Part shown: positions 10,289 through 20,895 of the stretch, one piece after another
Position numbering within the stretch: the first letter of the stretch is position 1
How the letters are laid out: every line of letters begins with the position of its first letter
From: Chrysemys picta bellii
Lineage: Eukaryota; Chordata; Testudines; Emydidae
Assembly: GCF_011386835.1 (NCBI RefSeq)
Contig: NC_088795.1
Span: forward strand, 118,871,434 to 118,935,433
DNA length: 64,000 bases
Direction: 5' to 3'
Notes under the pieces: generated by a model
What the model was told of the DNA's origin: nothing
Seen by the model: the letters and a program-made list of their open reading frames with translations, nothing else
The model's database searches: none
Made by a program: the position numbers and the translations under genes

Positions 10289-11760
10289 TCTGCTGAGCCA
10301 GCTATCTGCAGGGCAGGTACAGTATACAATGAGCACACACATAAGCCAACTGACAATACTCTGTAATACATATATGAACAGAAGACTCTCTGGGAGGCCA
10401 TCCCTTCATCAAATAAGGAAGATCTTTTATGTTTTAAGATAGTTATTAATAACAAGCTTACATATAAATTCCTTCCTGGCAGATGAAGATGGATAATTTC
10501 CTCCATCTTGGGTTAAACAGGAACAGATATTGATTACTTAAAGTAAGTGCTAGACAAGACAGACATCCTGTTTTTTGTATGTCATGCTTTGATTTTCCTC
10601 CAAAAATATTCATGAAACAAACCATTGCAATGTTTCCAACATGTACAACATTTTACATAAAAATGGCATTTTCACTCAGTACAATAAACATTTGTTTTAA
10701 ATGGTTATAAATATGGTTCACTACTATATTCTATGCGTCATTACTAATAATTCACATATTTCAGAGGTTAATACATCACTAACATAGCTACCACCTTTTA
10801 ATAAAATCTAACCTATGGAAACAAATTATAGAACTGTATCATTGGCTATATAAAAGGGTGCATAATAAAGGCCAGATTCTGCTCTCAGTTATTTCCATGC
10901 AGCTATGCTGACTTTAACTGGACTTGTAGGGCCATAACTAAGGAATAGTGCTGCCCCATTTCTGCAAACAATGCAGTACAGCCAACTTTTCCATGCAGAC
11001 CCTTTCTGCCAGGAACAGGAATGATCTCCAACAGAAACAGTAGAATGTGAAAGTGCCACTGCTGAATTAGGGGCACAGATAAACAAATATATGGACCACA
11101 CACTCCACTGTTAGGTCCTGTTTGCAGAAAGTGACTTTTCCATGTGTTTTCAGAGGAAAAGCTTGAAAATGTGAAAACTGAAAGTTAAACAATACCAGAA
11201 GGCAAATTAAAAGAATCCCAAACTTATTATTTTTTAAAATATCATGGTTTTTAGGCCAATCTCAGGATTTTGGGGGAATCTAACACATGGATTTGAAACT
11301 CTTGGGGTTGACAATGCTACCAACTTTCTGAAAAGTTTTCTGAGGATCAATTCTCCAGGTAAACTTGGGTCTTGGAGATGTTGTTGCCCCTGGATCCTCT
11401 CCCCCACCCTCCTGCCAAAGAGTTTTATAGGCATTGTGGTGAATTTTTGTTAATTTTCTCTCTGTTTTTGCCAATTACTAATCTACTGAACACAGAATAG
11501 CCAGAAATATAGTGCAGATGCTCTAGAGAGCCATCTCATCCCTTGCCCCCAAAATATCCTCTCTGCCAGAAAAACAAAACAGATTTTTTTTCCCCCTTCA
11601 TCTAGGTCTCAATTCAGAAAGGTGCTCTAACTTTATAAATGCGAGTAGTCCCATTCACCTTACTAGAACTATTAAGCAAACTAACTTTAAGCATGTGAAA
11701 AGTCCCAGTAAGGCCTTATCCTTTTCCTGTTCTCTCTATTCTTCTCTGATCCATTCTAGA
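10289..11760. other. Single-copy-looking sequence
   Basis: No exon or transposon end is recognisable. Around 11608-11720 there is an old degenerate repeat (AGTAGTCCCATTCACC, AAGCATGTGAAAAGTCCC) of a kind scattered in sauropsid introns; a related stretch is at 31905-31997. Confidence 0.4.
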
Positions 11761-11875
11761 TAGGATGACCAGATGTCCCGATTTTATAGGGATAGTCCTG
11801 ATTTTTTCTTATATAGACTCCTATTACTCCCCACCTCCTGTCCCGATTTTTCACACTTGCTGTCTGGTCACCCTA
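11761..11875 (+). mobile_element. Short hAT MITE (GGTGACCAGATGTCCC family), TSD ATTCTAGA
   Basis: The element has inverted ends TAGGATGACCAGATG and TGTCTGGTCACCCTA. It is flanked by a perfect 8-bp duplication ATTCTAGA at 11753-11760 and 11876-11883. It has no coding capacity. A second copy of the same family is at 25976-26098. The 8-bp duplication assigns it to the hAT superfamily. Confidence 0.9.
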
Positions 11876-11900
11876 ATTCTAGACAGCACTGTACCATATT

Positions 11901-12207
11901 CAAGTGGTTCTCAACCAAGGATCCAGGGCCCCCTGGGGGGCCGTGAACAGGTTTCAGGGGGTCCTCCAAGCAGGACCAGCATTAGACTTGCTGGGGCTCA
12001 GGGCAGACAGCCAAAGCCAAAGCCTGAGCAACTTAGCTTTACGGGGGCCCCTGTGGCATGGGGCCCCAGGCAACTGCCCTGCTTGCTACCCCCTAATACC
12101 AGCCCTGGCTTTTATAAGCAGAAAACCGGTTGTTGTGGCACAGGTAAGCTATGGAGTTTTTATAGCGTATTGGGCGGGCCTCAGCAAGAAAAAGTTTGAG
12201 AACCCCT
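11901..12207 (+). mobile_element. Non-autonomous hAT element, TSD ACCATATT
   Basis: The inverted ends are CAAGTGGTTCTCAACC and AAAGTTTGAGAACCCCT, the hAT/Charlie-type terminus. The perfect 8-bp duplication ACCATATT lies at 11893-11900 and 12208-12215. It inserted 26 bases from the preceding hAT MITE. No coding sequence remains. Confidence 0.9.
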
Positions 12208-12261
12208 ACCATATTCTCTTCTACTTCTCATTTCTATGGGTCTTTTCCTGATAGTTTATTA

Positions 12262-12366
12262 TTACTCTTTATTATTTGTATTACAGTTATACTTAGAGAT
12301 CCCAGGCATGGTTGAGGTTCCATGTTAAGAACATGGAACCTCTGCTCCAAAGAGCTTCCAAATCTA
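12262..12366 (+). repeat. Old amniote interspersed repeat (GCTCCAAAGAGCTT type)
   Basis: The order TATTATTTGTATTACAG, then CCCAGGCATGG, then CTGCTCCAAAGAGCTTCCAA matches, in diverged form, the stretches at 33205-33315 and 63835-63930. These share a TACAAACACAT segment, or its decayed form, and a 'CCTGCCCCTAAAGAG' end. Copies are frequent in turtle and bird genomes; the family name is not certain. Confidence 0.45.
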
Positions 12367-15300
12367 ATTTATTCTCCTTCCATTCCTCCCTTCTGGTATC
12401 TCTCCGTTTCTTTACTTGAAAAACAGCATCTTCTGCCTTTCCTGTTTTAGTCTGTGTTACAATAACCCTAATCCTCTATTCTTCACCTCCTTGTTCTGTC
12501 CTACGTTAACCTGTCTCTTCTCCTTGTTTCCCTCCTCTCTTTAACGATGTTCTATAGCTGTACAGGTCGTACATGATCTTTACAAGATATTTTCCCAGCA
12601 CTGGAGAACTGTTCTCTGCTTCAAATGACATCCCTATGGTTCGCACAGGTCCAGGAGTTAGGATGCAAGTGCAGAAACAGTACTGATAAAAATATAACAG
12701 CAGTGAAATTCACCTTTAGATTTTTTTTTAAAAATCTACCTCTTGCACATGAAAACTTTGCAAAATACATTTTATGTTTCAACTGGACATTTGAGTTTTT
12801 CTTGTTTTTTAAAATCACTCAAATGTAAAACATTTTTATGAGCTAAGATGAGAAAATGGCCCAAATTAATGCTTGTTGTAATGCCATTAACTTAAATGGA
12901 AATCTGCAAACACAACTGCAGGATCAAGTCCAAACAAGACACAATTATGCTAAAACCTACTTCCCAGAAGAACCTTGACAAGCCAAACAAGAAGTTTTTA
13001 AAATAACCTAAATTCTAAAAATTAAGGTGAATCATAATTAGCCCAGATAACCCCAATGTAAATAAATGATGTATAAACAATGCTGCTTGGAAGAGCTACC
13101 TTGGCATTACAAGTAACCAATGTATATTCTCAAATCCTGTGTGCTTTGCTCATGCAAATAGTACCACTGAAATCAACTGGTCCACTAGCATGAGTAGAAT
13201 GAGCCAGATTTGGCACATCATTTTCATATAAGGTATGAATTTGGATGTCACTTGGTCATTTAGCTCTATATCAGTACTGTTATCCATGCACTGAAATGGG
13301 GGAGGGGAGATAAACAATGCCATAATTAACTTCAGGTGTCCTCTTGATTGTTCATCTATTTTCCCTAAGGAGAGGAGAGGGAAAAGTAAATAAAAGGTCA
13401 GAAATGCCTTATTTCTGGAAATGAATTTAGTTTGCTGTATGGCGTGGCAGGCATAGAAGTGAAGATTGAGGGAGTCTTTTACAGCAGTTTTAAATGTATG
13501 AGTACAGAAGAAAAAAATTAAGTTACATGTGGACTCAAATATATCAAAACAATGGGTAATTTTCAAAAATGTTATGAATAAAAAGCAAGACTTGTTTATT
13601 TTAAATCAACTGGATCACAAAACCTCTGCTTTGATCTACTTTCATGGCAGAGGGGGGTGGGTAACAGGAAATTTGTATTTACACCCTATCAAAGAAAACC
13701 CAAGAGTTGTTTTATGCCAAAACAAAATTGTATGCCAAAAGATATTCAATGCTAATTCTATTTCTTTGCCTGAATCTTCTGTGTTAATTAATTTATGCAT
13801 AATACTGAAGTGTGATAGGATAATGTGTGATGATTGCTCTTCCCCTGGGACTTTTATGAAGGAGAAATGTTATCTTAGGTGGCTATTTCAATGATCAAAA
13901 TCTTTGAATAAAGAAACAAATACTTCTTCATGCCCAGTATATGTTCTAGCAAAGTTAGATTAGTGAGAGATTAATTAGAATTACTCGTGGTTCTTTTTAT
14001 GGGACTTTAAAACTGAAGGTATCCTCAAGAGCATGGTGGATTTCAGAGAAGAAAGGCTTATTCCTTACTTCCTGCTACTGACCTGTGTGGTCTTTTAATG
14101 TGTGTTGTGATCTCCCAGGTGTGAAGTTTATGAGATAATGGAGGAGAGAAGAGTTGTATGTCAATTTTTCCTAATTCAGTCTTTTTCCCTGAGATGTGTT
14201 ACACTAGATGGAGCTGCTGAAGCAACACTTCCCTAACACAAGATTTCCTCTGCTCCACCACTCCTCATGTTCAATCAACAAAATATGTCATCCGGATTTC
14301 TGGTCATAAAGACAATATAGCTACAGATGACATTCCTGTTCGAGGGTTGTTCTGATCTGATTCAGGCAGGTCAGTCCGCGCATAACAATCATGGAAGAGC
14401 ATTACTACCTTCCACTCTGAATATCAACTGAAGCTAAAAAGTGAGCCACAGCCAAAAAGTGAGTCAGCAGTGTACACAGCAATGCTGACTAGATATGATA
14501 ATTTTTTTTTAAATCCACATATTGCAACACGCAAACATATTTTACAAAATGTTATTTACAAACTCCAAAGGGATTGTTTCCCTAAAGTTTCCAAAACTAT
14601 TAAACATATTAAAATGTACCCTGTCTTCTTGCAGTCTTCATCCCAACAAAGGCCCACAAGTGCACGAACATGCATTAAAACCTCAACATGTAATTCACTG
14701 CAGAAGTCATGCTGTACATCTTTGTAACTCTGGTATACATTTAAGAGAGAAAGTTTTGTCAAATGTTATTTTAAGTAATCACAGCTCAAGAGTGGGGAAA
14801 AAAAGTAATCATAAAGCACCTTATAAACAACAAAACATGATCCAAAAAACGACAACAACAACAAGGAAGAATGCAAGATAACATGAACCAAAAAGCAAGA
14901 AATACCCTACAGGCAAGATTACCAAATGATCATACTGGCCACAAGCACAGTGTTTTGTTATTTTCTCTTTGAAAATCTGCTTTGTATTTCTAGTGCAGAT
15001 AAATAATCCTGCTGTGCTCTGCATCCTGAAAAAAAAATGCAAATCACAAATAATCAAGCTATTCTCAGCTGATCAAGTTTCAGGATGCAGCATGACAGCA
15101 TTAGATGACTAAACACTGATCAAATGACAACACAACCCAGATATTCAATCTCAAGTGGTATTGATTGAACATGATGTTAAATATGCTCCTATTACACAAG
15201 ACTACACGTACAATACTGCTGCTATTGCTGCAAAACACTGTTAAAACCACACACACAAATACATATTTAGAAGTCCGTGATCTACAAATAAGCATACATT

Positions 15301-16046
15301 TTCTCTGTTCAAGCAATCTCATGATGGCCTATTTTTACAACCAACTTTTCAGCAATGAAACATGAAGCTGTACAGTATCACGACCCAAGCTATGTACCTG
15401 GGTAAGTTGGCTCTCAGTGTAAAATATCTGTCACCTACAGGTGCATCCTCTTTTATGTAACAAGCTACCAGCCATTGAAAGACTCAAACTACAGTTCTCT
15501 CTTTTCCTTTAATCCTTTGCACGTACATAGAGGCTGGGAGGAAGCCACTAGTATTCCAAAAATGATGTATACATATTGCTTCTAGATTTATACTGTTCAA
15601 GGAAACAAACAACACAGCAATGTCTGTGATGTTCTGATACAACTGTCAAAATTAGATGCACATCCTTCAGTAAACCACCAATACAGTTAACATTACAGAT
15701 TATTTTTGAGTTTTGAGCTAGCAAGTCTTATCTTTTTTTTTTTTTTTAAATCAATCACTTATCTCTGATCTTTTCCAGTGCATCTGCTAGGCATGCAATG
15801 CTAGGTGCTGCATACTTCACTAGCGCAGATTGATCATAATGTAACACCTTCTCTAACCCATGTAGTTCAGTATATTGTGGTAGCATGACAGAATACCCTT
15901 TGGGCTTAACAAATCCAAACTGATTCTGCACCATCTACTACACAGAATTTTTTAACACACATATCCAAACATGCAGTGCATTCTTTGCTTGGAAAGCACA
16001 GACAGTCAAGAGCAGACGAAGAGAATAATGACAACATTTATGTTAC
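12367..16046. other. PPP2R2C intron 1, proximal part
   Basis: AT-rich sequence immediately downstream, on the minus strand, of the exon-1 donor. No further PPP2R2C exon is seen: exon 2 should encode ADIISTVEFN and GDKGGRVVIF, and no frame here gives that. No transposon with clear ends is present apart from a poly(T) run near 15733. The whole stretch 1-16046 should be intron 1 on this reading. Confidence 0.65.
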
Positions 16047-16116
16047 CTTCAGTCACATAGTTGTGGTCTCGAAGAAAGCTGTGGTTAATTTTCCGTGTGT
16101 CCGTGTCCTCGCCCAT
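16047..16116 (-). CDS. PPP2R2C: PPP2R2C first coding exon (PP2A regulatory subunit B gamma)
   Basis: PPP2R2C is one of four B/B55 regulatory subunits of protein phosphatase 2A. It is a WD40 propeller that binds the scaffold A subunit and steers the catalytic C subunit to substrates, mainly in brain. This exon encodes residues 1-23 and the first base of codon 24. It begins MGEDTDTRKI, continues NHSFL and ends RDHNYVTE, followed by G and the donor GTAACA at 16046-16041. I recall the mammalian protein as the same except S for N at residue 19. The junction after TE(A) is where PPP2R2 paralogues switch alternative first exons, so a phase-1 donor here is expected. The start is fixed by an in-frame TAA directly before the ATG. 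PPP2R2B would begin MEEDIDTRKINN, so the gamma paralogue fits better. The next exon (ADIISTVEFN) lies beyond the left edge, implying an intron over 16 kb. Confidence 0.9.
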
Positions 16117-16195
16117 TTACAGCAGGATTACTCAGCATGCCTATCCGCAGTGGACTGATAGAATCAGCAGAGGTCGTCACAAGAGCACCATCCAT
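16085..16195 (-). other. Upstream ORF overlapping the PPP2R2C start
   Basis: An ATG at 16195-16193 opens a 36-codon frame (starts MDGALVTTSADSI, ends in TAA at 16085). It overlaps the PPP2R2C ATG in another frame. Its context is strong (GGCAGCATGG: A at -3, G at +4). The main ATG has T at -3 and G at +4, which is weaker. If the leader includes this ATG, it should lower translation of this isoform. Whether it is in the mRNA depends on the unknown transcription start. Confidence 0.6.
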
Positions 16196-16740
16196 GCTGC
16201 CACTGCCTAGCAGAGGCGGAGAACTGACTGGGCTACTGAGCACCGCATAATGAGAGCTAGTGATGCAGCACAGATTTGGGGGGTGAATAATAAATAAGTA
16301 AGAATAATAATAATTGCAAAAAAGAAAGAGGGACAAAAGCTCCAATAAATTAAGACTGCAAAAAACCCAGGAGGGTGTCTGTGTGGAGAAACTACAGGCA
16401 CTTCTCCTGCAGTTAAAGATTAACCCAATTCTTTAGTCACGTACTCCTTAAACAAGCTCCCCTGCAGAGTCTGCTCCAAGTGCTTGCTGCTGTGGAATCT
16501 TGCCGGATGCTAAGAAAGTGGTAATCAGCGTACTGCAGCAAAGGCTGCCCGGTGAAGCTGTGTGGTTGCTGTTGCTGCTACTGCTGTCATATGCCTATGC
16601 TGCATCAGAGCAGGCCCCTCCCAGTCAGCTTCTCACTACCCAACCACACAACATCTGCATGTAGTAAAGTGAAAAATGAGACTGCAGGTAATTATTTTAG
16701 CTCTTCTGCTGGTGAGATGGGCAATGAAAAATTTAAATAG
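16117..16740 (-). promoter_or_regulatory. PPP2R2C 5' leader and candidate promoter
   Basis: On the minus strand a TATA-like CCTATTTAAATT lies at about 16740-16729 after a pyrimidine/C-rich run. The 500 bases between it and the coding start have a more balanced base composition than the flanks. A 3' splice-like site (GGGTTTTTTGCAG, ending at 16356) lies inside. Two readings therefore remain: a promoter with an uninterrupted leader, or an internal exon 16047-16355 fed by an upstream first exon. The known paralogues use several promoters. No CpG island is evident. Confidence 0.4.
16565..16588 (-). repeat. Interrupted CAG tract in PPP2R2C leader region
   Basis: On the sense (minus) strand the order is GA, then CAG CAG TAG CAG CAA CAG CAA, then C. 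It lies about 450 bases upstream of the start codon. A second small upstream ORF (ATG at 16590-16588, 21 codons, Ala/Thr-rich) would run through it. It is short and interrupted. Confidence 0.6.
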
Positions 16741-17567
16741 GGGGGAAGGGAACTTCTGGCTGCTTAAATAGGTTTGCATTGACACACATTCCACGCTAGC
16801 ATGAAGGTACAATTTGGTACTGGTCAATACTATCATCATCAGCAAAAGCAACAATCATTCAGTGTCAGTATGTATAAACACCAGTGAGCTGCCAAAAACT
16901 GCCTATGAAAAATTAATTGTTAAAAGATTAGGAAATTAAGAAAAATACGAGGTGAAATAAACCCAATACAGAGTTTACGTGCCACAGTTCTATACTAAAA
17001 GGGAAATTATAATGTATGAAAGAATAAAAAGCAAGAACAAACAGAAAACAATCTCAGGTTTCTTAGCAACTTGATAGTACAGGTAGGGGGACGTGGATAC
17101 AGACAATGCTTGCAGATTACACATATGGAGGGAGTTCCTTAATGCTGCTGTTCTCACCCACTGTATTTTTCCCTCACCCCGAGAAAGGAATGCCGGGAAT
17201 GAGCCTCTTAAGTGTCACTGAAATATCATTCATTTGCAATGTAAAATAAACGTCCTTTTGCCAAAGCCTTTTAAACATGTGCAGTTACAGAGATTCATGT
17301 TACTGAACTCTTTCAAGTGAATAGACCAGCCATGTTCCTCAAACTTTTGGGCAATCTTACCAGTTCACCAGACCAAGCTCTTAGATGTACTAACTAGTTG
17401 CTTGTTTTAAAAGACTAATATTTGAGGCAGTGCTAGCAACACTGTGGTTTGAAATATACAGATCTGATTAAGACAAACGGCAGTGCACCAGGGTCCACTA
17501 TTAATGTAGGAAGAGGAAAGAGGGAATACCAGTCACAAAAGCCTTGAAGTACTATTACGGCAGAAAG
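16741..17567. other. Single-copy sequence upstream of PPP2R2C exon 1
   Basis: No transposon end, exon or long open frame is recognisable. It is either upstream flank or an intron of longer PPP2R2C transcripts. Confidence 0.45.
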
Positions 17568-17785
17568 ACAGTCTTGGGGTTTAGTCACTGGACTTAAAAC
17601 AAAAGAAATCCGAGTTCAGTTCTCAGAACTGCCACAGACTTCTTGTGTGACCTTGCACAAATCGTGGTAAGGTCTATGCATCTCAGCTCTTTGTTTTGTA
17701 ACTAACAGGATGGTTGTTCAGGATAAATTCATTTACAGTCTGTGAGGGAGTCTGACAACGCTGTGATAGGGCCATATAAGTAAGC
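17568..17785 (+). repeat. MIR SINE, near full length
   Basis: The tRNA-derived head (TTTAGTCACTGGACTTAAAA, GAGTTCAGTTCTCAGAACTG) is followed by the core (CTTCTTGTGTGACCTTGCAC) and a tail ending GGGCCATATAAGTAA. That is the MIR order. It is old and diverged. Confidence 0.75.
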
Positions 17786-18069
17786 AGAAAGATTAGTGCT
17801 ATATAAGCCAGTTTGGGATCACTAGGATAGATAATATTAATCATAGGGTTCTAAAGATTTCAGCACTGAGTAAAGGAAATGAAGACAGATACTTCACCTT
17901 ATCATTGATTAAACACACATATAGCACAACCTCATGTTATAATCAGCATTGCAGAGCAAACATTGTACCTTCAAATTTCAGGTAGAAGAACAGTGCTTCA
18001 AGTAGATATGGAGATATTTGCTGCTTGTGTTTTAAAGTTACCACCAATCACTGTATAGACTTGTCATCA

Positions 18070-18960
18070 TGCCTCCCACCTTTAGAGCACCTCTGCATGC
18101 CTGGGTGCACTGTTGCAGGGCTTCTCCAGGTCTAGTGCCCCATGTAGTTGTTCTGGTGCCACAACATCTGTCATGGTGCTCGACCTAGCCCTCCGGCCAC
18201 TTCATTCCCCAGTACATTCCCTTTCCAGGGATAACAGAAAAGTCCAGAAATAGGAAACTCAAAATCTAATGTCTTTCAAGTCCATCACCCGGCCTCTCTC
18301 AGGCACTTGCCGTTCTTGGCTTCTTTTACTCCTGACACCCACGTTTCTCCTTTTGGTCCGGGGGAGAGATAGGGAAACCCGGCTCACCCTCCCCTCTGGG
18401 TTCCAGCCCAGGGACCCTGTTTAAGCAGCTAAGCACCACTCCTTCAGTCTCTCCACCATTTTCCCTGGGCTGCTCCTACCTTTATGTCACAAGATCTACA
18501 GACTGCTGCCCCCAACCTGACTTTGCAGTTCCTCACAGCTTCTCCTGGGACCAACTACAGAAGTGTTTTCTAAAAGCCAGTCTCAGCTCTTCCCTGTGGC
18601 AGCTGGATCATACGGTTAGCAGCTCTCTGCCTGTTGCCTTTAGACAGTCAGTATCTCTCTCCTTCAAACAGCAGTTCCCCTCAGCCCCCTCTCTCTCTCT
18701 CTGGGACTGAGGTTGTATCTCAGGCCTCTTGCCTTAGCTTAGTCAGTTGTGGCCAACTCCCTTCCGCTGATCACCCTCTCCAATTAACCTTTCAATCTGG
18801 AGGGCTCAGAAAGCCTGCCTTCCCCTGTCAGCGTCCAGTTACTGTGAGGTAGGAGGCAGCTTTTACGCTGCTCTCCTTCTCCCAACTCTTTCCCAGTTGG
18901 TTTGGTCAGAGGAGAGCCTTCCACTGCCTCCTCTGCAAGGTATCAGGTCCTTAAAGGTAT
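18070..18960. other. GC-richer block, possibly an old LTR fragment
   Basis: Base composition is higher in G+C than on either side. Stretches such as TCTGGGTTCCAGCCCAGGGA resemble repeated sequence I recall from turtles, probably LTR-derived and on the minus strand. No ends, duplication or coding remnant can be shown, so this is a weak call. Confidence 0.25.
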
Positions 18961-19482
18961 CGTGTTCAGACTCCTTCCCTAATCACCATTCATTCGCAGG
19001 ACCCTTAGGTCACTATGTGTGTCTATTGAGACCTTCCAAACCCTTAAAAGGGCCAAGCCATGTGGAGAGGATGGGCTGCCACTTGGCACTATTGCCCTCG
19101 ATGGCAGACTACTCCATCACAAGACTGTTTTTCCTGTATTTACCACACATACTGACCCTCAAAGTGGCCATTCCAGGAATACTGTTTCTGCATTTAAAAC
19201 GTCACTTAAAACCACAACTTTAACAGAAATACTGACTTCTGACATGGCACTTTGAGGCTTGACATCACAAATGATGCCACTGCCAATTTGCAAAGACATA
19301 ACAATTCTAATCTAGTCTCCAGACATTCTAGCAATTACCTTGAACTGCAAAAATGCACACAAATAAAATATACATTTTTCTGTCTGCCCCAGAAAAGGGT
19401 CGTCTTGTAGTTGAAGCACTGGACTAGGACTCAAGTGATCTGAGTCTCCTGCTAGGTTCCCGTACAGTGTCTAGCACATCAG
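18961..19482. other. Unassigned stretch with a tRNA-like SINE head
   Basis: Around 19402-19465 a SINE-head-like sequence (TTGAAGCACTGGACTAGGAC) precedes the better MIR at 19483. Nothing else is recognisable. Confidence 0.3.
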
Positions 19483-19697
19483 CAAGGACGGATAGTCCAG
19501 CAGTCAGGGTACTAGCCCAGGATTTGAGAAACGATTCCCTGCTCAGCTAGCCTCCCTGTTTCATCTTGGGCAAGTCACTTGGTTTCTCTGTGACTCAGTT
19601 GCCCATCTGTAAAATGGAAATAATAGTACTTTCCTACCCTTTCCCATTAAAGAGAGATCAGATACCTCAGTAATGGGGGCTATACAACTATCTAAAT
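19483..19697 (+). repeat. MIR SINE
   Basis: Head (TAGTCCAGCAGTCAGGGTAC), core (CATCTTGGGCAAGTCACTTG, CCCATCTGTAAAATGGAAAT) and tail (CAGTAATGGGGGCTATACAA) are in MIR order on the plus strand. Confidence 0.85.
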
Positions 19698-19777
19698 TAG
19701 AACACAATCCCCCTGATCTCAACTGCAGCCTCTCTTGTGATACAAGTAATAACAAGCAAATTCTAATCCCTCTAATA

Positions 19778-20341
19778 CAGTGGTTCTAAAACGTATTTGA
19801 TCGTGCCCCCCTAATTTGTGTCTGTAGTAGTTTATGCCCTATGCACCCCCACACACACACACATACACAAGTACATATACAGATATATGTGACAGTGGTG
19901 CTTCACTTGAATCAGTTTTGGCTTCTTTGTTTTTCACTTGAGGGTTTTGTTCTTTTCTGTTGTCCAAATGAGCCAATTATCTATTGTAATAAGAGTAAAA
20001 GCAAAACTGTGATTGTGGTCCATGCTTACAATTAAATGTGCACACTGCATTGTAAGCAAACGGATTAAGGTACAGATGACAACAACTTGGCATAATACTA
20101 TACAAGCTTAACAGAAATCCATCAAAATGCACAGCGCCATCTAGAGTCAAATGCACAGCGCCATCTGAGGACCTGATATGCCTGGAGGAATCAGCTTTGC
20201 TAGTTATGCATTGCTGTGGGTAAAATGTGCACAGTAAGGTTTTTTCCTAAAGCTTCTGGCACTCCCCCCTCCCCCGAATACATTCTGCACCCACCTTCAA
20301 GGAGGGCCCACCCACCCCCACTCCCAATTTGAGAACCTCTG
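19778..20341 (+). mobile_element. Non-autonomous hAT element, TSD CTCTAATA
   Basis: The inverted ends are CAGTGGTTCTAAAAC and AATTTGAGAACCTCTG. A perfect 8-bp duplication CTCTAATA lies at 19770-19777 and 20342-20349. The interior holds a (CA)n run near 19850 and a 24-bp tandem duplication at 20122-20170. It interrupts an old SINE-like region whose GTCACTTAATCTCTTTTCC segment resumes at about 20375. No transposase remains. Confidence 0.92.
20122..20170 (+). repeat. 24-bp tandem duplication, two copies
   Basis: TCAAAATGCACAGCGCCATC is followed at once by TCAAATGCACAGCGCCATCT. The copies differ by one base in an A run and after the shared CATCT. It lies inside the hAT element at 19778-20341. 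Confidence 0.85.
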
Positions 20342-20349
20342 CTCTAATA

Positions 20350-20895
20350 CTGTCTCCTGCTGTCACTTGAGTCAGGTCACTTAATCTCTTTTCCTTTATT
20401 TCTTTACCTATTAAATTCTAGTGCTGCTTTCTATCCAACTCCCGCAGGTGTGTTGCTAGTTCATTCTTTGAAAGACTCTTTAAAAATGAGAAGCACAATT
20501 ACTATGAAGTATATCATCTAATTTCAGTATATAGATCAAGTTGCAATTTTGATTTTTCTATATTTGTAGGAAACTAGTATATCAAATATTGATGACAATA
20601 TTAGCTACAGTTCATAGAGTACTGTCAGATCCTATAAATATAACAAAATGGAAATTATACCTAGCATTCCATTAAATTAAGAAAGTAGACTCTGCAACTA
20701 ATGACATTTGTTTTGTATAAAATACTCCTAATCAATTTGAGAAAGCTTGAATATTATCCCCATATTAATTTACCTTCATTGGTGCCAGGATTTCACCTTG
20801 TGAGCTCATGTCCATCCCATTGCTCTTATGGTGCAATAAGAAATTTTTTAACGGACATTCAAGGTTATACTTCAAATTATTCAAACTCCCACAGT
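20350..20895. other. MIR-like remnant, then single-copy sequence
   Basis: 20372-20420 carries a SINE core-like segment (GTCACTTAATCTCTTTTCC). The rest is AT-rich with no recognisable feature. Confidence 0.35.

Noticed and set aside
13150..13894. 138- and 121-codon frames on opposite strands
   Set aside because: AT-rich intron sequence; translations have no motif, no splice-site support and no repeat or gene similarity that I can recognise.
16085..16345. 86-codon minus-strand ORF as a protein-coding gene
   Set aside because: Only its last 36 codons follow a good start, and it is out of frame with PPP2R2C, whose 23 codons match a known protein. It is better described as a leader with an upstream ORF.
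19402..19465. Possible tRNA gene
   Set aside because: The sequence resembles a SINE head (GCACTGGACTAGGACTCAAG), followed by MIR sequence; it does not fold into a complete tRNA cloverleaf by eye.
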